Positions 15,167-25,814 of a stretch of DNA of 64,000 bases are shown here, piece by piece. Made by a program: the position numbers and the translations under genes. How positions within the stretch are numbered: position 1 is the stretch's first letter; every line of letters starts with the position of its first letter. The stretch is from Enterococcus cecorum DSM 20682 = ATCC 43198. Its GTDB lineage: Bacteria; Bacillota; Bacilli; Lactobacillales; Enterococcaceae. The DNA lies in contig NZ_ASWI01000004.1 in NCBI RefSeq assembly GCF_000407565.1, positions 1,010,001-1,074,000 on the forward strand. The letters run 5' to 3'. Under the pieces are notes generated by a model. It was not told the origin of the DNA, searched no databases, and was given only the letters and a program-made list of their open reading frames with translations.

Positions 15167-15607
15167 TTACTGACTTTTTTCTATCAACGCCTTTGTATCA
15201 TCCAAAATATCTTCTAGTGTCATAGACTTCATTTTTACCTCCATCGCTTTTTGAATCTCTTCTAATCTATTGTCCAATACCTGATGTATATTTCTTCCTA
15301 CTGGACAATCTGGGTTAGGTTGATCATGAAAACTAAATAATTGTTGATTCTCAATACTTTCGACTGCATTAAAAACATCTAATAGCGTCATTTCTGCAAG
15401 TGGCCTAGCTAATGTTGCACCGCCTGAACCACGCTGAACTTGTACTAAATCAGCATTTTTCAATTGTCCTAAAACTTTTCGAATAATGACTGGATTGACA
15501 TTTACACTTCTAGCAAGAAATTCACTGGTTACTTTATGCTCGCCCTGAAAAATACTAATGCAAGTCAAAGTGTGAATGGCAATCGTAAACCGACTAGAAA
15601 TTTGCAT
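15167..15607 (-). CDS. Rrf2-family repressor, YwnA-like
   Basis: A 146-aa Rrf2 regulator. The winged HTH spans about residues 5-80 (SRFTIAIHTLTCISIF, VTSEFLARSVNVNPVIIRKVLGQL, VQRGSGGATLARP wing), followed by a dimer helix. Only one cysteine lies in the sensor loop (NPDCPVG), unlike the three of IscR/NsrR, so it is more likely a thiol-based sensor than an Fe-S protein. ATG at 15607 follows GAGGTGAAATGT; the longer frame to 15655 runs through the promoter. Matching operators at its own promoter and at the YwnB-like gene predict autorepression and repression of that gene. Confidence 0.88.
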   Translation of the reverse strand: MQISSRFTIAIHTLTCISIFQGEHKVTSEFLARSVNVNPVIIRKVLGQLKNADLVQVQRGSGGATLARPLAEMTLLDVFNAVESIENQQLFSFHDQPNPDCPVGRNIHQVLDNRLEEIQKAMEVKMKSMTLEDILDDTKALIEKSQ

Positions 15608-15626
15608 ACATTTCACCTCGCAATTT

Positions 15627-15665
15627 AGTATAAGCAAATATCGTTGTAACGTCAATGATTACAAA
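15627..15665 (-). promoter_or_regulatory. Promoter and operator of the Rrf2 gene
   Basis: TTGACG (15650-15655), 17 bp, TATACT (15627-15632). The operator at 15643-15665 (arms GTTGTAA and TTACAAA) covers the -35 exactly as at the target gene. Confidence 0.85.
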
Positions 15666-15710
15666 AACAACCTTTGAAAACAAGCACTAACATTGCGTTT
15701 CCAAAGGTTG
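15663..15710 (-). terminator. Terminator of the glycogen operon
   Basis: A 14-bp stem with one G-U pair (15668-15681 with 15697-15710) is followed by five T on the minus strand, right after the GH13 gene. Confidence 0.9.
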
Positions 15711-15716
15711 AAAAGA

Positions 15717-17528
15717 TTATTTCGTAATAAACTCGGTAGTATGTGGCAATAACACCACATCTCTGACTAATTTTGTGAAGATTTGAAGCTGTTCATCAGG
15801 AAGATTTAGGGTAGTCAGTTGTTCTAACTTAACGGTTTGATTGACAGAAGAAAGATTAAGAAGAAGAAGACTCATCTCATTCTGGTTAAATCGCACAATA
15901 CCAAAAATATTTTCATCGTAAAAGAGCGCAAACTCTCCATCAATTAATACTTTTTGCGCATTGCGATGACTAATCCAACGATGATAAATTTGATAACTTG
16001 CTTCATTCACACTTTCCCACGGATAAAATTTCCGATTTTGCGGATCTTTACCACCAGTTAACCCAGCCTCATCGCCATAATATACACAAGGCACACCAGG
16101 TACATACATCATCATCGCCACAGCTTGTTCTAATTTTTTCACATCTTCATGAAGCATGGTCGCAATTCGTTCGGTATCATGTGTCCCTAAATTATTAAAC
16201 AAATTATAGAAGATATCACGAGGATAATTTTCATATAATTGCATAAAGCGATGTGCAATTTGTTTTGGCGTTTTCTGATGGTTCAAAAGTGCTAATACTG
16301 CATCTCTAAAAGGATAGTTCATCACACTATGCAAATGATCACCAAGAATATATTTTCGGCGCGTGTTATAGGAAACCTTGTTGGAGGCATCTTCCCAGAC
16401 TTCACCAATTAGTACTTTATCTTTAAAATGATTTAATTGATGACGAATCCCTTGAATAAATTCATCCGGAAGTTCATCCGCAACATCTAAACGCCAACCA
16501 TCAATTCCTTTATCCAACCAGTGAGCAACGACACTTTCATCTGCTTTAAAGATAAAATCTTGAAAACTTTCATCTTCTTTATTGATTTGAGGTAAATCCT
16601 TTATCCCCCACCATGAGCGATATCTATCTGGATAATGATCAAATTCAAACCAACTAAAATACAAACTATGCGGATTACGTGCAGCACCATTATGTTTACC
16701 GTATGCACCGTCATAGTTAAAATATTGACTATGACGGCCCACATGACTAAAGACACCATCTAAAATCAAGTGCATATTATTTTTGTGCAACTCATTCACT
16801 AGCGCTGAAAAATCTTCATCCGTTCCTAAGACAGAATCAATCTTAAAATAATCGGCAGTATCATAGCGATGATTACTACGAGCTTCAAAAATCGGATTCA
16901 GATAAAGAGCATTCACACCTAATTTTTTTAGATAAGGAATTTTCTTCATAATCCCTTTTAAATTACCACCATAAAAATCCCAACGCACAACTTCACCATC
17001 AGAATTTTTGATATACATAGGTTCATCTTGCGTTTGCCCATAAATGAAACTATTTGGTTTTGGTTGATTAATTACGCCATTCTCGTTACCATTATAAAAA
17101 CGATCAGGGAAGATTTGATAAAAGACACTTTCACGATACCATTTAGGTGCTGCATCTTTTTGATTGAAGCAAGTTAGTTGATAATCCCATACAGCCTCAG
17201 CACAATCATAAATTTGGCCGACACCTCCAAGCTCATTCGAACCATAATAGACGCTACGAGCTTGTCCATTTTCTTGATAAATAATCTCAAATGAATAGTA
17301 GTAGAGGCCGGCATTTTTTCCTAATTGATATTGGCATTGATAAAGATCTTTACCAACCAAGTGCATATCAATTTGCTGATTTTCATGTCCATCTTTATGA
17401 ATGGCTAAACTAACACGGTGCACATCAAGCCCACTCACCCGTATCGTGAAGCTAACAACTTTTCCTTTTTCAACTGCTCCAAATGGTCGTTTATATTTAC
17501 TGGACCAAGGATTGTAATAAATCTCCAA
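15717..17528 (-). CDS. GH13 alpha-glucan hydrolase (neopullulanase/amylase type)
   Basis: A 603-aa intracellular glycoside hydrolase. An N-terminal beta domain of about 115 residues (CBM34-like) precedes a GH13 barrel: region I with DTADYFKID, region II DGWRLDVADE (nucleophile Asp about 347), region III LIGEVWED (acid/base Glu about 374) and region IV NLGTHDTER (about 446). It probably splits alpha-1,4 and alpha-1,6 links in glycogen remnants, as the amy/apu gene does at the end of lactobacillus glycogen operons. There is no signal peptide. The start is TTG at 17528, after AGAGG; glgP ends 4 nt upstream. It is the last gene of the operon. Confidence 0.88.
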   Translation of the reverse strand: MEIYYNPWSSKYKRPFGAVEKGKVVSFTIRVSGLDVHRVSLAIHKDGHENQQIDMHLVGKDLYQCQYQLGKNAGLYYYSFEIIYQENGQARSVYYGSNELGGVGQIYDCAEAVWDYQLTCFNQKDAAPKWYRESVFYQIFPDRFYNGNENGVINQPKPNSFIYGQTQDEPMYIKNSDGEVVRWDFYGGNLKGIMKKIPYLKKLGVNALYLNPIFEARSNHRYDTADYFKIDSVLGTDEDFSALVNELHKNNMHLILDGVFSHVGRHSQYFNYDGAYGKHNGAARNPHSLYFSWFEFDHYPDRYRSWWGIKDLPQINKEDESFQDFIFKADESVVAHWLDKGIDGWRLDVADELPDEFIQGIRHQLNHFKDKVLIGEVWEDASNKVSYNTRRKYILGDHLHSVMNYPFRDAVLALLNHQKTPKQIAHRFMQLYENYPRDIFYNLFNNLGTHDTERIATMLHEDVKKLEQAVAMMMYVPGVPCVYYGDEAGLTGGKDPQNRKFYPWESVNEASYQIYHRWISHRNAQKVLIDGEFALFYDENIFGIVRFNQNEMSLLLLNLSSVNQTVKLEQLTTLNLPDEQLQIFTKLVRDVVLLPHTTEFITK

Positions 17529-17532
17529 AATC

Positions 17533-19962
17533 TTAATTCCTCTTTTCCTTATGAAGGTTCACTGGTGCAATTTGCCAGATATCTTCAGCATATTTCATTA
17601 CTGTGTAGTCAGCAGAGAAGATACCAGATTTCGCAGTATTCGTCAAGCTCATCTTACGCCATTTTGTTTGATCTAAATAATCTTGACTGACTTGTTCTTG
17701 AACTTTACAATAAGGTTCAAAATCTTTTAATAAGAAGAATTCATCATTATATTTCAATAGAGAATCAAAAATTTCTTGACCTTCACGTTGAATATTTGGA
17801 ATCGTACCATCTACAAAGGCATTTAGCACCCGACGAACGACTGGATCTTGATCGTAAATGGCTTGAGCAGAGTAATCCCCTTTTTCATAATAGCGATAAA
17901 CTTCTTCTTCAGTCAACCCAAAGACATATATATTATCTGCCCCCACATAATCGCGAATCTCAACGTTTGCGCCGTCCATAGTTGCCATCGTCACAGCACC
18001 ATTCGCCATTAATTTCATATTACTTGTACCAGAGGCTTCTTTAGTTGCTAGCGAAATTTGTTCACTGACATCTGCTGCTGGAATAATGATTTCGGCAAGT
18101 GAAACATTGTAGTTTGGTAAGAAAACAATCTTCATCTTATCGCCAATATCTGGGTCGTTATTGATTAAAGTGGCTGTTTCATTAATTGCTTTAATAATTG
18201 ATTTCGCATAGGTGTAGCTTGGAGCAGCTTTTGCACCAAAAATCCAGACCCGTGGTACAAAATTACGATTTGGATCATCTTTTAAATCTAAGTAACATTT
18301 CACAATATGCAATAAATTCAATAATTGACGTTTATAAGCATGTAGACGTTTAATTTGTACATCAAAAATAGCATTTGGATTAACTTCAATATTGCAAGTT
18401 TCTTTGATGTATTTAGCAAGACGAACTTTATTTTTATGTTTGGTATCGGCTAATAATTCTAATAAACGGTCATCATCGTAATAATTCATCAACATTTGTA
18501 AATCCGTTGGTTCTTTGCGCCATGAAGTGCCAATTGTTTCATCTAATAGACCAGCTAAAGGTTCATTAGATAATTGTAACCATCGTCTTTGTGTAATCCC
18601 ATTTGTTTTATTATTAAAACGTTCGGGATATAGTACATAAAAATCATGCAATACAACTGATTTTAATAAGTCAGAGTGAAGTTTAGCTACACCATTTGTA
18701 CTATGACTACCAATAATACTCAAGTTCGCCATATGAATTTGGTCTCCTTGAATAATACGTGTACGTTGAATTAAATCATCTGGGTATAAACCTTGTAAAT
18801 TTGTCACAAAACGACGATCAATTTCTTCAATTATTTGATACATTCGAGGCAAGTGATATTTCACCATCGAAACTGGCCATTTTTCAAGTGCTTCTTGCAT
18901 GATAGTATGATTTGTATAGCTCATCATACTTACTGTTAATCCCCACGCTTTTTCCCATGATAAATCGAATTCATCAAGTAAAATACGCATCATTTCAGGT
19001 ACACATAAGGCTGGGTGCGTATCATTAATATGAATAGCAATATATTCATTAATACGACTAATTGGCATTTTCGTTTTCTTGTAGTAACGAATAATACTTT
19101 GAATCCCTGCTGAAACAAAGAAATATTCTTGAGTTAAACGAGTTAAACGTCCTTGTTCATTGGAATCATCTGGATATAATACAGCAGTTAAATCTTCAAC
19201 CATGCGTCGTTCTTCAATACTACGATATTTTCCTTCTTCAGAGGCTGGAATTTCTACACTCCATAGACGTAAAGTATTTACTGTATCATTTTCATAACCA
19301 ACAACACCTGTATCATATGGCACAGCTTTTAAGATTCGTTCGTTTTCGGCAACTGGTTTTAAACTACCATCAGGCATCTGTTTCATATAAACGTTACCAC
19401 CGAAATGAACATTGACCGATTCACTTTCACGACGAACTTCCCATACATTGCCACTCTTTAACCAAGCATCTGGTAATTCAACTTGGTAGCCATCGACAAA
19501 TTGTTGTTTGAATAAACCATAGTCATAACGAATACCATTTCCGTTACCTGGTAATTCACGGGAAGCCAAACAATCTAAGAAACAAGATGCTAAACGACCT
19601 AAGCCACCATTTCCTAAAGCCATATCATTTTCGACACGAAGGACATCGTCAAAATCAAAGCCAAATTCTTCTACAGTATCACGCACCATATCCAACATAC
19701 CTAAGCTTAATAAATTACTCTTCAACATTCGTCCTGGCAAAAACTCAATAGAAAAATAATAAGATTGTTTTTGTTTATGTTCTAAATAACGTTGACGTGT
19801 ACGGTGCCATGAATCCGCATAGCTTGCTCGTACAATTTGACCAATAGCAACAAACAACTCATTTGGTGTTGCTGTTTCAATTTCCATCGCAAAATTTTCT
19901 CTTAATCTTTTTCTTAAATCTTCAATAAATTCATCACGTGTCATTACTTGACGTTCCGACAT
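17533..19962 (-). CDS. glgP: Glycogen phosphorylase
   Basis: Releases glucose 1-phosphate from glycogen ends; 809 aa, normal length. Seen: GNGGLGRLASCF and PGNGNGIRYDYGLF in the N-terminal half, the glucan/active-site stretch HINDTHPALCVPE, and the pyridoxal-phosphate lysine in SGTSNMKLMANG (about residue 650) followed by TMDGANVEI. ATG at 19962 follows GAGGGGG; the longer frame to 20001 is not needed. It lies between glgA (a 70-nt gap with a hairpin) and the GH13 gene, which completes breakdown of the phosphorylase limit dextrin. Confidence 0.96.
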   Translation of the reverse strand: MSERQVMTRDEFIEDLRKRLRENFAMEIETATPNELFVAIGQIVRASYADSWHRTRQRYLEHKQKQSYYFSIEFLPGRMLKSNLLSLGMLDMVRDTVEEFGFDFDDVLRVENDMALGNGGLGRLASCFLDCLASRELPGNGNGIRYDYGLFKQQFVDGYQVELPDAWLKSGNVWEVRRESESVNVHFGGNVYMKQMPDGSLKPVAENERILKAVPYDTGVVGYENDTVNTLRLWSVEIPASEEGKYRSIEERRMVEDLTAVLYPDDSNEQGRLTRLTQEYFFVSAGIQSIIRYYKKTKMPISRINEYIAIHINDTHPALCVPEMMRILLDEFDLSWEKAWGLTVSMMSYTNHTIMQEALEKWPVSMVKYHLPRMYQIIEEIDRRFVTNLQGLYPDDLIQRTRIIQGDQIHMANLSIIGSHSTNGVAKLHSDLLKSVVLHDFYVLYPERFNNKTNGITQRRWLQLSNEPLAGLLDETIGTSWRKEPTDLQMLMNYYDDDRLLELLADTKHKNKVRLAKYIKETCNIEVNPNAIFDVQIKRLHAYKRQLLNLLHIVKCYLDLKDDPNRNFVPRVWIFGAKAAPSYTYAKSIIKAINETATLINNDPDIGDKMKIVFLPNYNVSLAEIIIPAADVSEQISLATKEASGTSNMKLMANGAVTMATMDGANVEIRDYVGADNIYVFGLTEEEVYRYYEKGDYSAQAIYDQDPVVRRVLNAFVDGTIPNIQREGQEIFDSLLKYNDEFFLLKDFEPYCKVQEQVSQDYLDQTKWRKMSLTNTAKSGIFSADYTVMKYAEDIWQIAPVNLHKEKRN

Positions 19963-20011
19963 CTTCTTTTCCCCCTCGTTATGTATGTCTAAATAAATCA
20001 AATGACATTGA

Positions 20012-20056
20012 AAGGCAAAACTCCAAAAAGATGAAACCTCTTGGAAATTTTGCCTT
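20012..20056 (-). other. Hairpin between glgA and glgP
   Basis: A 9-bp stem AAGGCAAAA/TTTTGCCTT (20012-20020 with 20048-20056), with CCAA/TTGG inside, fills the glgA-glgP gap. No T run follows on the minus strand, so it is probably an RNA-processing or stability element setting different synthase and phosphorylase levels. Confidence 0.55.
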
Positions 20057-20071
20057 ATTCATCTTTAAACA

Positions 20072-21502
20072 TTAAAGGATTGAATTATATAATTGTAAAT
20101 AAATCATACAACTTTGATGCCAACTGAAATCACGACTCATCGCATTTTGAACCAATTGATTCCAATATTGCCGATGATTTGCATATAAATCAACAGCTTG
20201 TAAGAGTGTTTGCATCATAATAAATGGTCTAAAGTCATTAAATCCAAATCCCGTACCTTCATTGGTAATTGGGTTATAAGGAACAACTGTATCTTTCAAA
20301 CCACCGATTTCATGAACAACAGGTAAAGTACCATATCTCATCGCCACCATTTGTGATAAGCCACATGGTTCAAAAGCAGAAGGCATTAAGAATATATCTG
20401 AGCCCGCATAAATCAATTGAGCCAAACCTAAATTGAAATCAATATTGATTGCACATTTTTCTGGATAACGTGCCCCAATTTGACTAAAGGCAGCTTCAAA
20501 TCGCGGATCACCTGTACCTAACAAGACAAATTGAACATCAAATTGCAATAGATTTTCTAACTCTTCCACAACCAAATGGAACCCTTTTTGGTAAGTTAGA
20601 CGACTAACCACCCCAATGACTGGAACATCTTCACGTTGTGGTAAATGCATCTTTTCTTGCAATAGTCGCTTGTTTTCAGCTTTACCACTTAAATCCTCTT
20701 TTGAATAATGATAGGATAAATGCCTATCCGTTTCTGGATTATTGACTTCCATATCAATACCATTGACAATCCCCGATAATTTACTATTCTCCATTCTTAA
20801 AATGACATCAAGTCCACAACCAAATTCACGAGTTTGGATTTCTTGTGCATAAGAAGGTGAAACTGTAGTAATCTTATTGGCATAAAGAATTCCAGCTTTC
20901 ATAAAGTTTACACAGTTTTCAAATTCAATGGTACCATCATCGTAACGCTCAGCTGACATACCAAATAAATCGGATAAGACGATACGATTATACTTGCCTT
21001 GGAATTCCAAATTATGAATGGTCAAGACTGTTTTAATTGGACGATACGCTTCAATCCAATGATATTTTTCACGTAATAGAAATGGAATCATTGCTGTATG
21101 ATAATCATTTACATGCAAGATATCTGGAATAAAATCAACTCTTTCCATCATTTCAATAATGGCTTGTTGAAAAAAGGCAAATCTTTCACCATCATCATAA
21201 TATCCATATAATTGATCACGATTAAAATAGTATAAGTTGTCAATGAAATAATATCTGACATCCCCTAATTTCAAAGTTTTAATGCCACAATATTGACTGC
21301 GCCAACCCACTTTTACTTCAAAATTTAAGACATTCTCTACTTTTTCTTTATAAGATTCATTCATCTTTTTGAAGTATGGCATGACTACAGCAACTTCCAC
21401 GCCTTCTTTGGCTAAAGCTTTAGGAAGTGCACCAGCGACATCACCTAAGCCACCTGTTTTAAAAAATGGCGCACATTCACTTGCTGCAAATAAAATTTTC
21501 AT
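20072..21502 (-). CDS. glgA: Glycogen synthase (ADP-glucose)
   Basis: A GT5 glucosyltransferase that extends glycogen from ADP-glucose; 476 aa. The start is ATG at 21502, 11 nt after GGAGG. The N-terminal ADP-glucose site [13 protein letters not shown] is at 15-27 and the C-terminal GT-B domain has [12 protein letters not shown], with the conserved EPCG glutamate. Its ribosome site lies in the last codons of glgD (stop at 21510), so the two are coupled. Confidence 0.96.
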   Translation of the reverse strand: MKILFAASECAPFFKTGGLGDVAGALPKALAKEGVEVAVVMPYFKKMNESYKEKVENVLNFEVKVGWRSQYCGIKTLKLGDVRYYFIDNLYYFNRDQLYGYYDDGERFAFFQQAIIEMMERVDFIPDILHVNDYHTAMIPFLLREKYHWIEAYRPIKTVLTIHNLEFQGKYNRIVLSDLFGMSAERYDDGTIEFENCVNFMKAGILYANKITTVSPSYAQEIQTREFGCGLDVILRMENSKLSGIVNGIDMEVNNPETDRHLSYHYSKEDLSGKAENKRLLQEKMHLPQREDVPVIGVVSRLTYQKGFHLVVEELENLLQFDVQFVLLGTGDPRFEAAFSQIGARYPEKCAINIDFNLGLAQLIYAGSDIFLMPSAFEPCGLSQMVAMRYGTLPVVHEIGGLKDTVVPYNPITNEGTGFGFNDFRPFIMMQTLLQAVDLYANHRQYWNQLVQNAMSRDFSWHQSCMIYLQLYNSIL

Positions 21503-21509
21503 TAATTCA

Positions 21510-22655
21510 TTAGCCTCCAATAATATCTTCTGTTACATTGCTTGCTTTAGATACCACTACTGGATTTTCAGGTGTACCAATAATTGAAACATGGTCTGAT
21601 ACTTTACAATCTTTATCTAAAATTGCATATTGAATTTTGGCCCCTTCTCCTATTACACAAGAAGAATGAACTAAGGAATCTTCAATTTTAGCACCTTGTT
21701 TAACCACTACTGTACGACCAAGTAGCGAGTGAACAACTTCACCTTCAACTTCACAGCCAGTACCAAACTGCGCGTTATTAACAACCGCAGAATCAGAATA
21801 GTAAGTTGGAAATTCATTATGAACTTTTGTATAGATTTTTTGATTTGCATACATTAATGAATTGAACTTAGCTGGTATCAACATATCCATATTTGCTTTA
21901 TAGTAAGATTTCACATCAAAAATGTTACTTAAATAACCAGTATATTCATACGCAGTAGCATTTTCATCAATCATTGAACGCAAACAACTTTCCACGTGAG
22001 TCCCTACACCATCTTTTTGACTTTGACGTAATGCTGCTAAAAGACGTTCAACTTTTACAATGTAAATATCGGTACAAAGATTGGCAATTTCACCATCAGC
22101 AACATCTTTTCCACTAGTTTTACTTGCTACTTTGCTATCTTCATTAAAATTCAACACCAAATCGGTATCGTAAATATCTTCTTTTGGCATTTTTTTGTAA
22201 ACAACGGTTAAATCACTATGGTCTTCATGTAATAAATGAATGTTTAATAAAGCTTTTAAATCAATATTACATAGAACTTTGCTACTGAAATAAACCATAT
22301 ATTTTGATTTTGCTTTTTCTAAATAATCAATAACAGCATCGTGATAACCATTATGATCTTTCATTTTTTCTGCTTCTCGTTCAAACAAATAAATGAAGAA
22401 ACGGTTATTGATACCGTCAAGATTCCATTCGGTCCCACCACCTAAATGGTCAAAGACAGAACGACTTTCATCATAGTTAAATACCATAAATACTGAATGG
22501 ATATTAGCATTAGCGATAGATGATAAATTAAAGTCAATTAAACGATATTTACTATCAAAAGGCAAGGTTGCTACGGGGCGATGATCCGTTAATGGAGCTA
22601 ACCCCTCATAATTATGCAGATTTCCTAAAAAAGCACACATTCTATTAGTCTTCAT
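21510..22655 (-). CDS. glgD: GlgD subunit of ADP-glucose pyrophosphorylase
   Basis: A 381-aa homologue of GlgC with a nucleotidyltransferase domain and a left-handed beta-helix tail (repeats of the [16 protein letters not shown] type). The N-terminal glycine loop is degenerate ([13 protein letters not shown] instead of GGQGTRL), as expected for GlgD, which is a regulatory or supporting partner of catalytic GlgC in Firmicutes. ATG at 22655 follows GGAG, inside the end of glgC (11-nt overlap). A longer frame to 22670 lacks a ribosome site. Confidence 0.93.
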   Translation of the reverse strand: MKTNRMCAFLGNLHNYEGLAPLTDHRPVATLPFDSKYRLIDFNLSSIANANIHSVFMVFNYDESRSVFDHLGGGTEWNLDGINNRFFIYLFEREAEKMKDHNGYHDAVIDYLEKAKSKYMVYFSSKVLCNIDLKALLNIHLLHEDHSDLTVVYKKMPKEDIYDTDLVLNFNEDSKVASKTSGKDVADGEIANLCTDIYIVKVERLLAALRQSQKDGVGTHVESCLRSMIDENATAYEYTGYLSNIFDVKSYYKANMDMLIPAKFNSLMYANQKIYTKVHNEFPTYYSDSAVVNNAQFGTGCEVEGEVVHSLLGRTVVVKQGAKIEDSLVHSSCVIGEGAKIQYAILDKDCKVSDHVSIIGTPENPVVVSKASNVTEDIIGG

Positions 22656-23787
22656 CAGCAGCCACTCCAATCACTTCAGAATATCCAACGACAGCAATTT
22701 CATCTGTACCATCGATTACTGCGTTATCACCAATAATTGCATTTTCACCAATAATGGCACGGTTAATCGTTACATTTTTACCAATTGTTGCGCCAGACAT
22801 AATCACACTGTCTTTTACACTCGCACCTTCTTTTACTTGCACTTCATCAGAAAGAATAGAGTGATCAACGGTACCAGCAATATAACAACCATCAGAAATC
22901 AAGGAGTTTTTAGCTGAACCAGTTTCAGTAATTGAATGAGGTGGCGCAATACGGTTTTTAGAATAGATTCGCCATGATTTATCACGCATTGCTAAATCTA
23001 GGCTAGGATCAATGAATTCCATATTTGCTTCCCACAATGAATCGATGGTACCCACATCTTTCCAATAACCACTGAAGCGATAAGCAACCACATTTTCACC
23101 ACTATCAAGGTAAAATGGAATGACGTTTTTACCAAAGTCATTCATATCATTTTCTTTTGTATGGCTGTTCATCAAAACATTGCGTAAACGGCCCCAGTTA
23201 AAGATATAAATCCCCATTGAAGCCAAATTATTTTTTGGTTCTTTTGGTTTTTCTTCAAATTCAATGATACGATCATTTTCATCAGTATTCATAATACCAA
23301 AACGTGAAGCTTCATGCATTGGTACTTCAATAACTGCCACCGATAACGAAGCATTATTTTTCTTGTGGTTTAACAACATATCTTCATAGTCCATTTTGTA
23401 AATATGGTCACCAGACAAGATAAGCACATATTGAGGGTCCATTTGATCAATATAATCAATATTTTGGAAGATAGCATGAGCAGTACCTTCAAACCATTTA
23501 CTACCTTCTGAACTTGAATAAGGTTGTAAAACAGTCACCCCTGTATTAATCCCACTCAATCCCCAGCTAGAGCCATTTCCGATATGGCTGTTTAAGGCAA
23601 GTGGTTGATACTGTGTCACAACACCTACATTTTTAATACCGGAGTTCGCACAATTACTCAATGTAAAATCGATGATACGGTAACGACCTCCAAAGGGAAC
23701 AGCTGGTTTGGCAATATTTTTTGTCAATTTTCCTAAACGGGTACCTTGACCACCAGCTAAAATCATTGCAAGCATTTCAGTTTTCAT
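22645..23787 (-). CDS. glgC: ADP-glucose pyrophosphorylase, catalytic subunit
   Basis: Makes ADP-glucose from glucose 1-phosphate and ATP, the committed step of glycogen synthesis; 380 aa. Seen: [12 protein letters not shown] pyrophosphorylase loop (11-22), [15 protein letters not shown], the catalytic [10 protein letters not shown], and a C-terminal beta-helix of hexapeptide repeats. The ATG is unusual: the AAGGAGG lies 26 nt upstream and instead serves a 6-codon frame (23788-23808) that ends at the codon before this ATG. The gene overlaps glgD. Confidence 0.96.
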   Translation of the reverse strand: MKTEMLAMILAGGQGTRLGKLTKNIAKPAVPFGGRYRIIDFTLSNCANSGIKNVGVVTQYQPLALNSHIGNGSSWGLSGINTGVTVLQPYSSSEGSKWFEGTAHAIFQNIDYIDQMDPQYVLILSGDHIYKMDYEDMLLNHKKNNASLSVAVIEVPMHEASRFGIMNTDENDRIIEFEEKPKEPKNNLASMGIYIFNWGRLRNVLMNSHTKENDMNDFGKNVIPFYLDSGENVVAYRFSGYWKDVGTIDSLWEANMEFIDPSLDLAMRDKSWRIYSKNRIAPPHSITETGSAKNSLISDGCYIAGTVDHSILSDEVQVKEGASVKDSVIMSGATIGKNVTINRAIIGENAIIGDNAVIDGTDEIAVVGYSEVIGVAADED

Positions 23788-23808
23788 TCATTCGGTGAAA
23801 TAATTCAC
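23788..23808 (-). other. Six-codon minicistron abutting the glgC start
   Basis: GTG at 23808, 5 nt after AAGGAGG, reads V-N-Y-F-T-E then TGA, and the very next codon is the glgC ATG, in the same frame. The same bases form a small hairpin GGTGAA/TTCACC. Either glgC is translated by reinitiation, or the hairpin brings the distant ribosome site close to the ATG. Confidence 0.45.
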
Positions 23809-23838
23809 CTTTCCCTCCTTTCGACAGCACAGCAAAAT

Positions 23839-25725
23839 TTATTTAGAACGAACATTCACTTTCTTAGGTTTTATAATTAAGGCACCTAACGAAGGAACAA
23901 TCGTCTGAATCTGATAGTGAAAATCCTTATATGCTTTTTTCTCTGCAGTCATCGGTGCATTTGGTTTCACCCAAGTTCCGCCAAATTCTGCCATTTCGGT
24001 ATTTAGTAATTCCTCGTATTCACCAGCATAAGGAACACCAATCACAAAGTCTTTACGTTCAACAGGTGCAAAATTGATAACAAAAATCAAGAAATCTTTT
24101 TTAGTCTTGCCGCGACGAATAAAACTCAAAACAGAATCTTCACTATTATCTGCGTCAATAAATTCAATCGTTGTATTTTCATCATCTAATTCCCAGAGTG
24201 AACGTTCATCATGATACAGTTGATTTAAAACTTTGGTGAAGTGTTGCATTTTGGCATTCATATCATCTTGTAAATCACGCCATTCAAGACCTTCAGCATA
24301 TTTCCATTCCAAAAACTGTCCCCATTCACTCCCCATAAAGAGTAATTTTTTACCTGGATGAGCTATTTGGAAAGTATACATATTACGAAGATGAGCGAAT
24401 TGCTTGTAACGATCGCCCCACATCTTATGCATTAAACTCTTCTTACCATGAACCACTTCGTCATGAGAAAGTGATAGAATAAAGTTTTCGTTAAACATGT
24501 ACATAAAAGAGAATGTGGCTAAGTTGAAATGATATTTACGATAGACTGGATCCATCTCATAAAATTTCAAGATATCATTCATCCACCCCATATTCCACTT
24601 GTAATCAAAGCCTAGCGCTCCTGTTTCAATCATGCCAGTAACCTTGGTATCAGCAGAACTTTCTTCAGCAATCATAACAACTTCTGGATGAGCCAATTTG
24701 ATCACTGCATTCATCTTTTGTAAGAAGTAATAGCCTTCTAAATTGCGATTACCTCCTTCATGATTTGGGTGCCATTCACCTTCGTCGTAATCGCGATAAA
24801 TCATATTAGAAACCGCATCTACCCGAATACCATCTAAATGGAAAGTCTCTAACCAAAACATCGCACTAGACAGAATAAAACTTTGAACTTGTGGTTTCCC
24901 TAAATCAAAATTAAGTGCACCCCAACGGATATTCTTTGCGCGCCATTCTTCTTGATATTCATAAGTTGGCGTACCATCATAATACGCTAAGGCATCATAA
25001 TTCACACAAAAATGTCCAGGAACCCAGTCCATAAATACACCAATATTGTTTAAATGACATTGTTCGACAAAATCTTGAAACTCCTCAGGTGTACCATATT
25101 CATGCGCTAAAGCAAAATAGCCTGTGGTTTGATAGCCCCATGAAGCAGCTAAAGGATGCTCGGTCAACGGCATGAACTCCACATGTGTATAATGCATTTC
25201 TACCAAATAAGGAATTAATTCTTCCGCCAATTCACTAAAAGTATAGGCAGTACCATCTGCATGACGTTTCCATGAACCCGCATGTACTTCATAGATATTC
25301 ATTGGACGTTTAAAGAAATTGGAACGTTTTTGACGACCTTTCCATAAACCATCTTTCCACTTTTTAGCCGGTAAATGGTAAACTTCAGCAGCATTGTTTG
25401 GTCTTGCTTCATAGCGGATTGCCATCGGATCAAACTTCATGCATTCCGTGCCATCAGCTTGACGAATCTTATACTTATAAAGCTGACCTTTAATATCCTG
25501 GTCGACAGAAATCTCCCAGATGCCAGAATCTCTCTTGTTCATCGGCATGGAATCGTCCCACTGATTAAAGTCTCCTTGTAACCAAACTTGTTGCGCATTT
25601 GGTGCCCAAACTCGGAAAGTGTAGGACCCATCTGCAAACTGACAACCTAACAGATGATGCAGATAAAAATTTTCACCTGTCAAAAAATGTTGCTCAGCTT
25701 CTAAAAATTCTTTGGTACTTGTCAT
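23839..25725 (-). CDS. glgB: 1,4-alpha-glucan branching enzyme
   Basis: Introduces alpha-1,6 branches into glycogen; 628 aa. A CBM48 domain ([21 protein letters not shown], about 35-120) precedes a GH13 barrel with [16 protein letters not shown] (nucleophile Asp about 305), MIAEESS (Glu about 353) and [13 protein letters not shown] at 25725 follows AGGGTAGGCG; the frame upstream to 25794 would reach the promoter. It is the first gene of the glgBCDAP operon and is preceded by an extended -10 at 25806. Confidence 0.95.
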   Translation of the reverse strand: MTSTKEFLEAEQHFLTGENFYLHHLLGCQFADGSYTFRVWAPNAQQVWLQGDFNQWDDSMPMNKRDSGIWEISVDQDIKGQLYKYKIRQADGTECMKFDPMAIRYEARPNNAAEVYHLPAKKWKDGLWKGRQKRSNFFKRPMNIYEVHAGSWKRHADGTAYTFSELAEELIPYLVEMHYTHVEFMPLTEHPLAASWGYQTTGYFALAHEYGTPEEFQDFVEQCHLNNIGVFMDWVPGHFCVNYDALAYYDGTPTYEYQEEWRAKNIRWGALNFDLGKPQVQSFILSSAMFWLETFHLDGIRVDAVSNMIYRDYDEGEWHPNHEGGNRNLEGYYFLQKMNAVIKLAHPEVVMIAEESSADTKVTGMIETGALGFDYKWNMGWMNDILKFYEMDPVYRKYHFNLATFSFMYMFNENFILSLSHDEVVHGKKSLMHKMWGDRYKQFAHLRNMYTFQIAHPGKKLLFMGSEWGQFLEWKYAEGLEWRDLQDDMNAKMQHFTKVLNQLYHDERSLWELDDENTTIEFIDADNSEDSVLSFIRRGKTKKDFLIFVINFAPVERKDFVIGVPYAGEYEELLNTEMAEFGGTWVKPNAPMTAEKKAYKDFHYQIQTIVPSLGALIIKPKKVNVRSK

Positions 25726-25805
25726 AAAATCGCCTACCCTTATTAACCATTTCTTACCTATTAGAACATTTAATAGATAAATAACAACTAACAATTTACA
25801 ATATC

Positions 25806-25814
25806 AGTATAACA
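25806..25814 (-). promoter_or_regulatory. Promoter of the glycogen operon
   Basis: An extended -10, TGtTATACT (core 25806-25811), lies about 80 nt before the glgB ATG. No good -35 is seen, so an activator or catabolite control is plausible. Confidence 0.6.
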
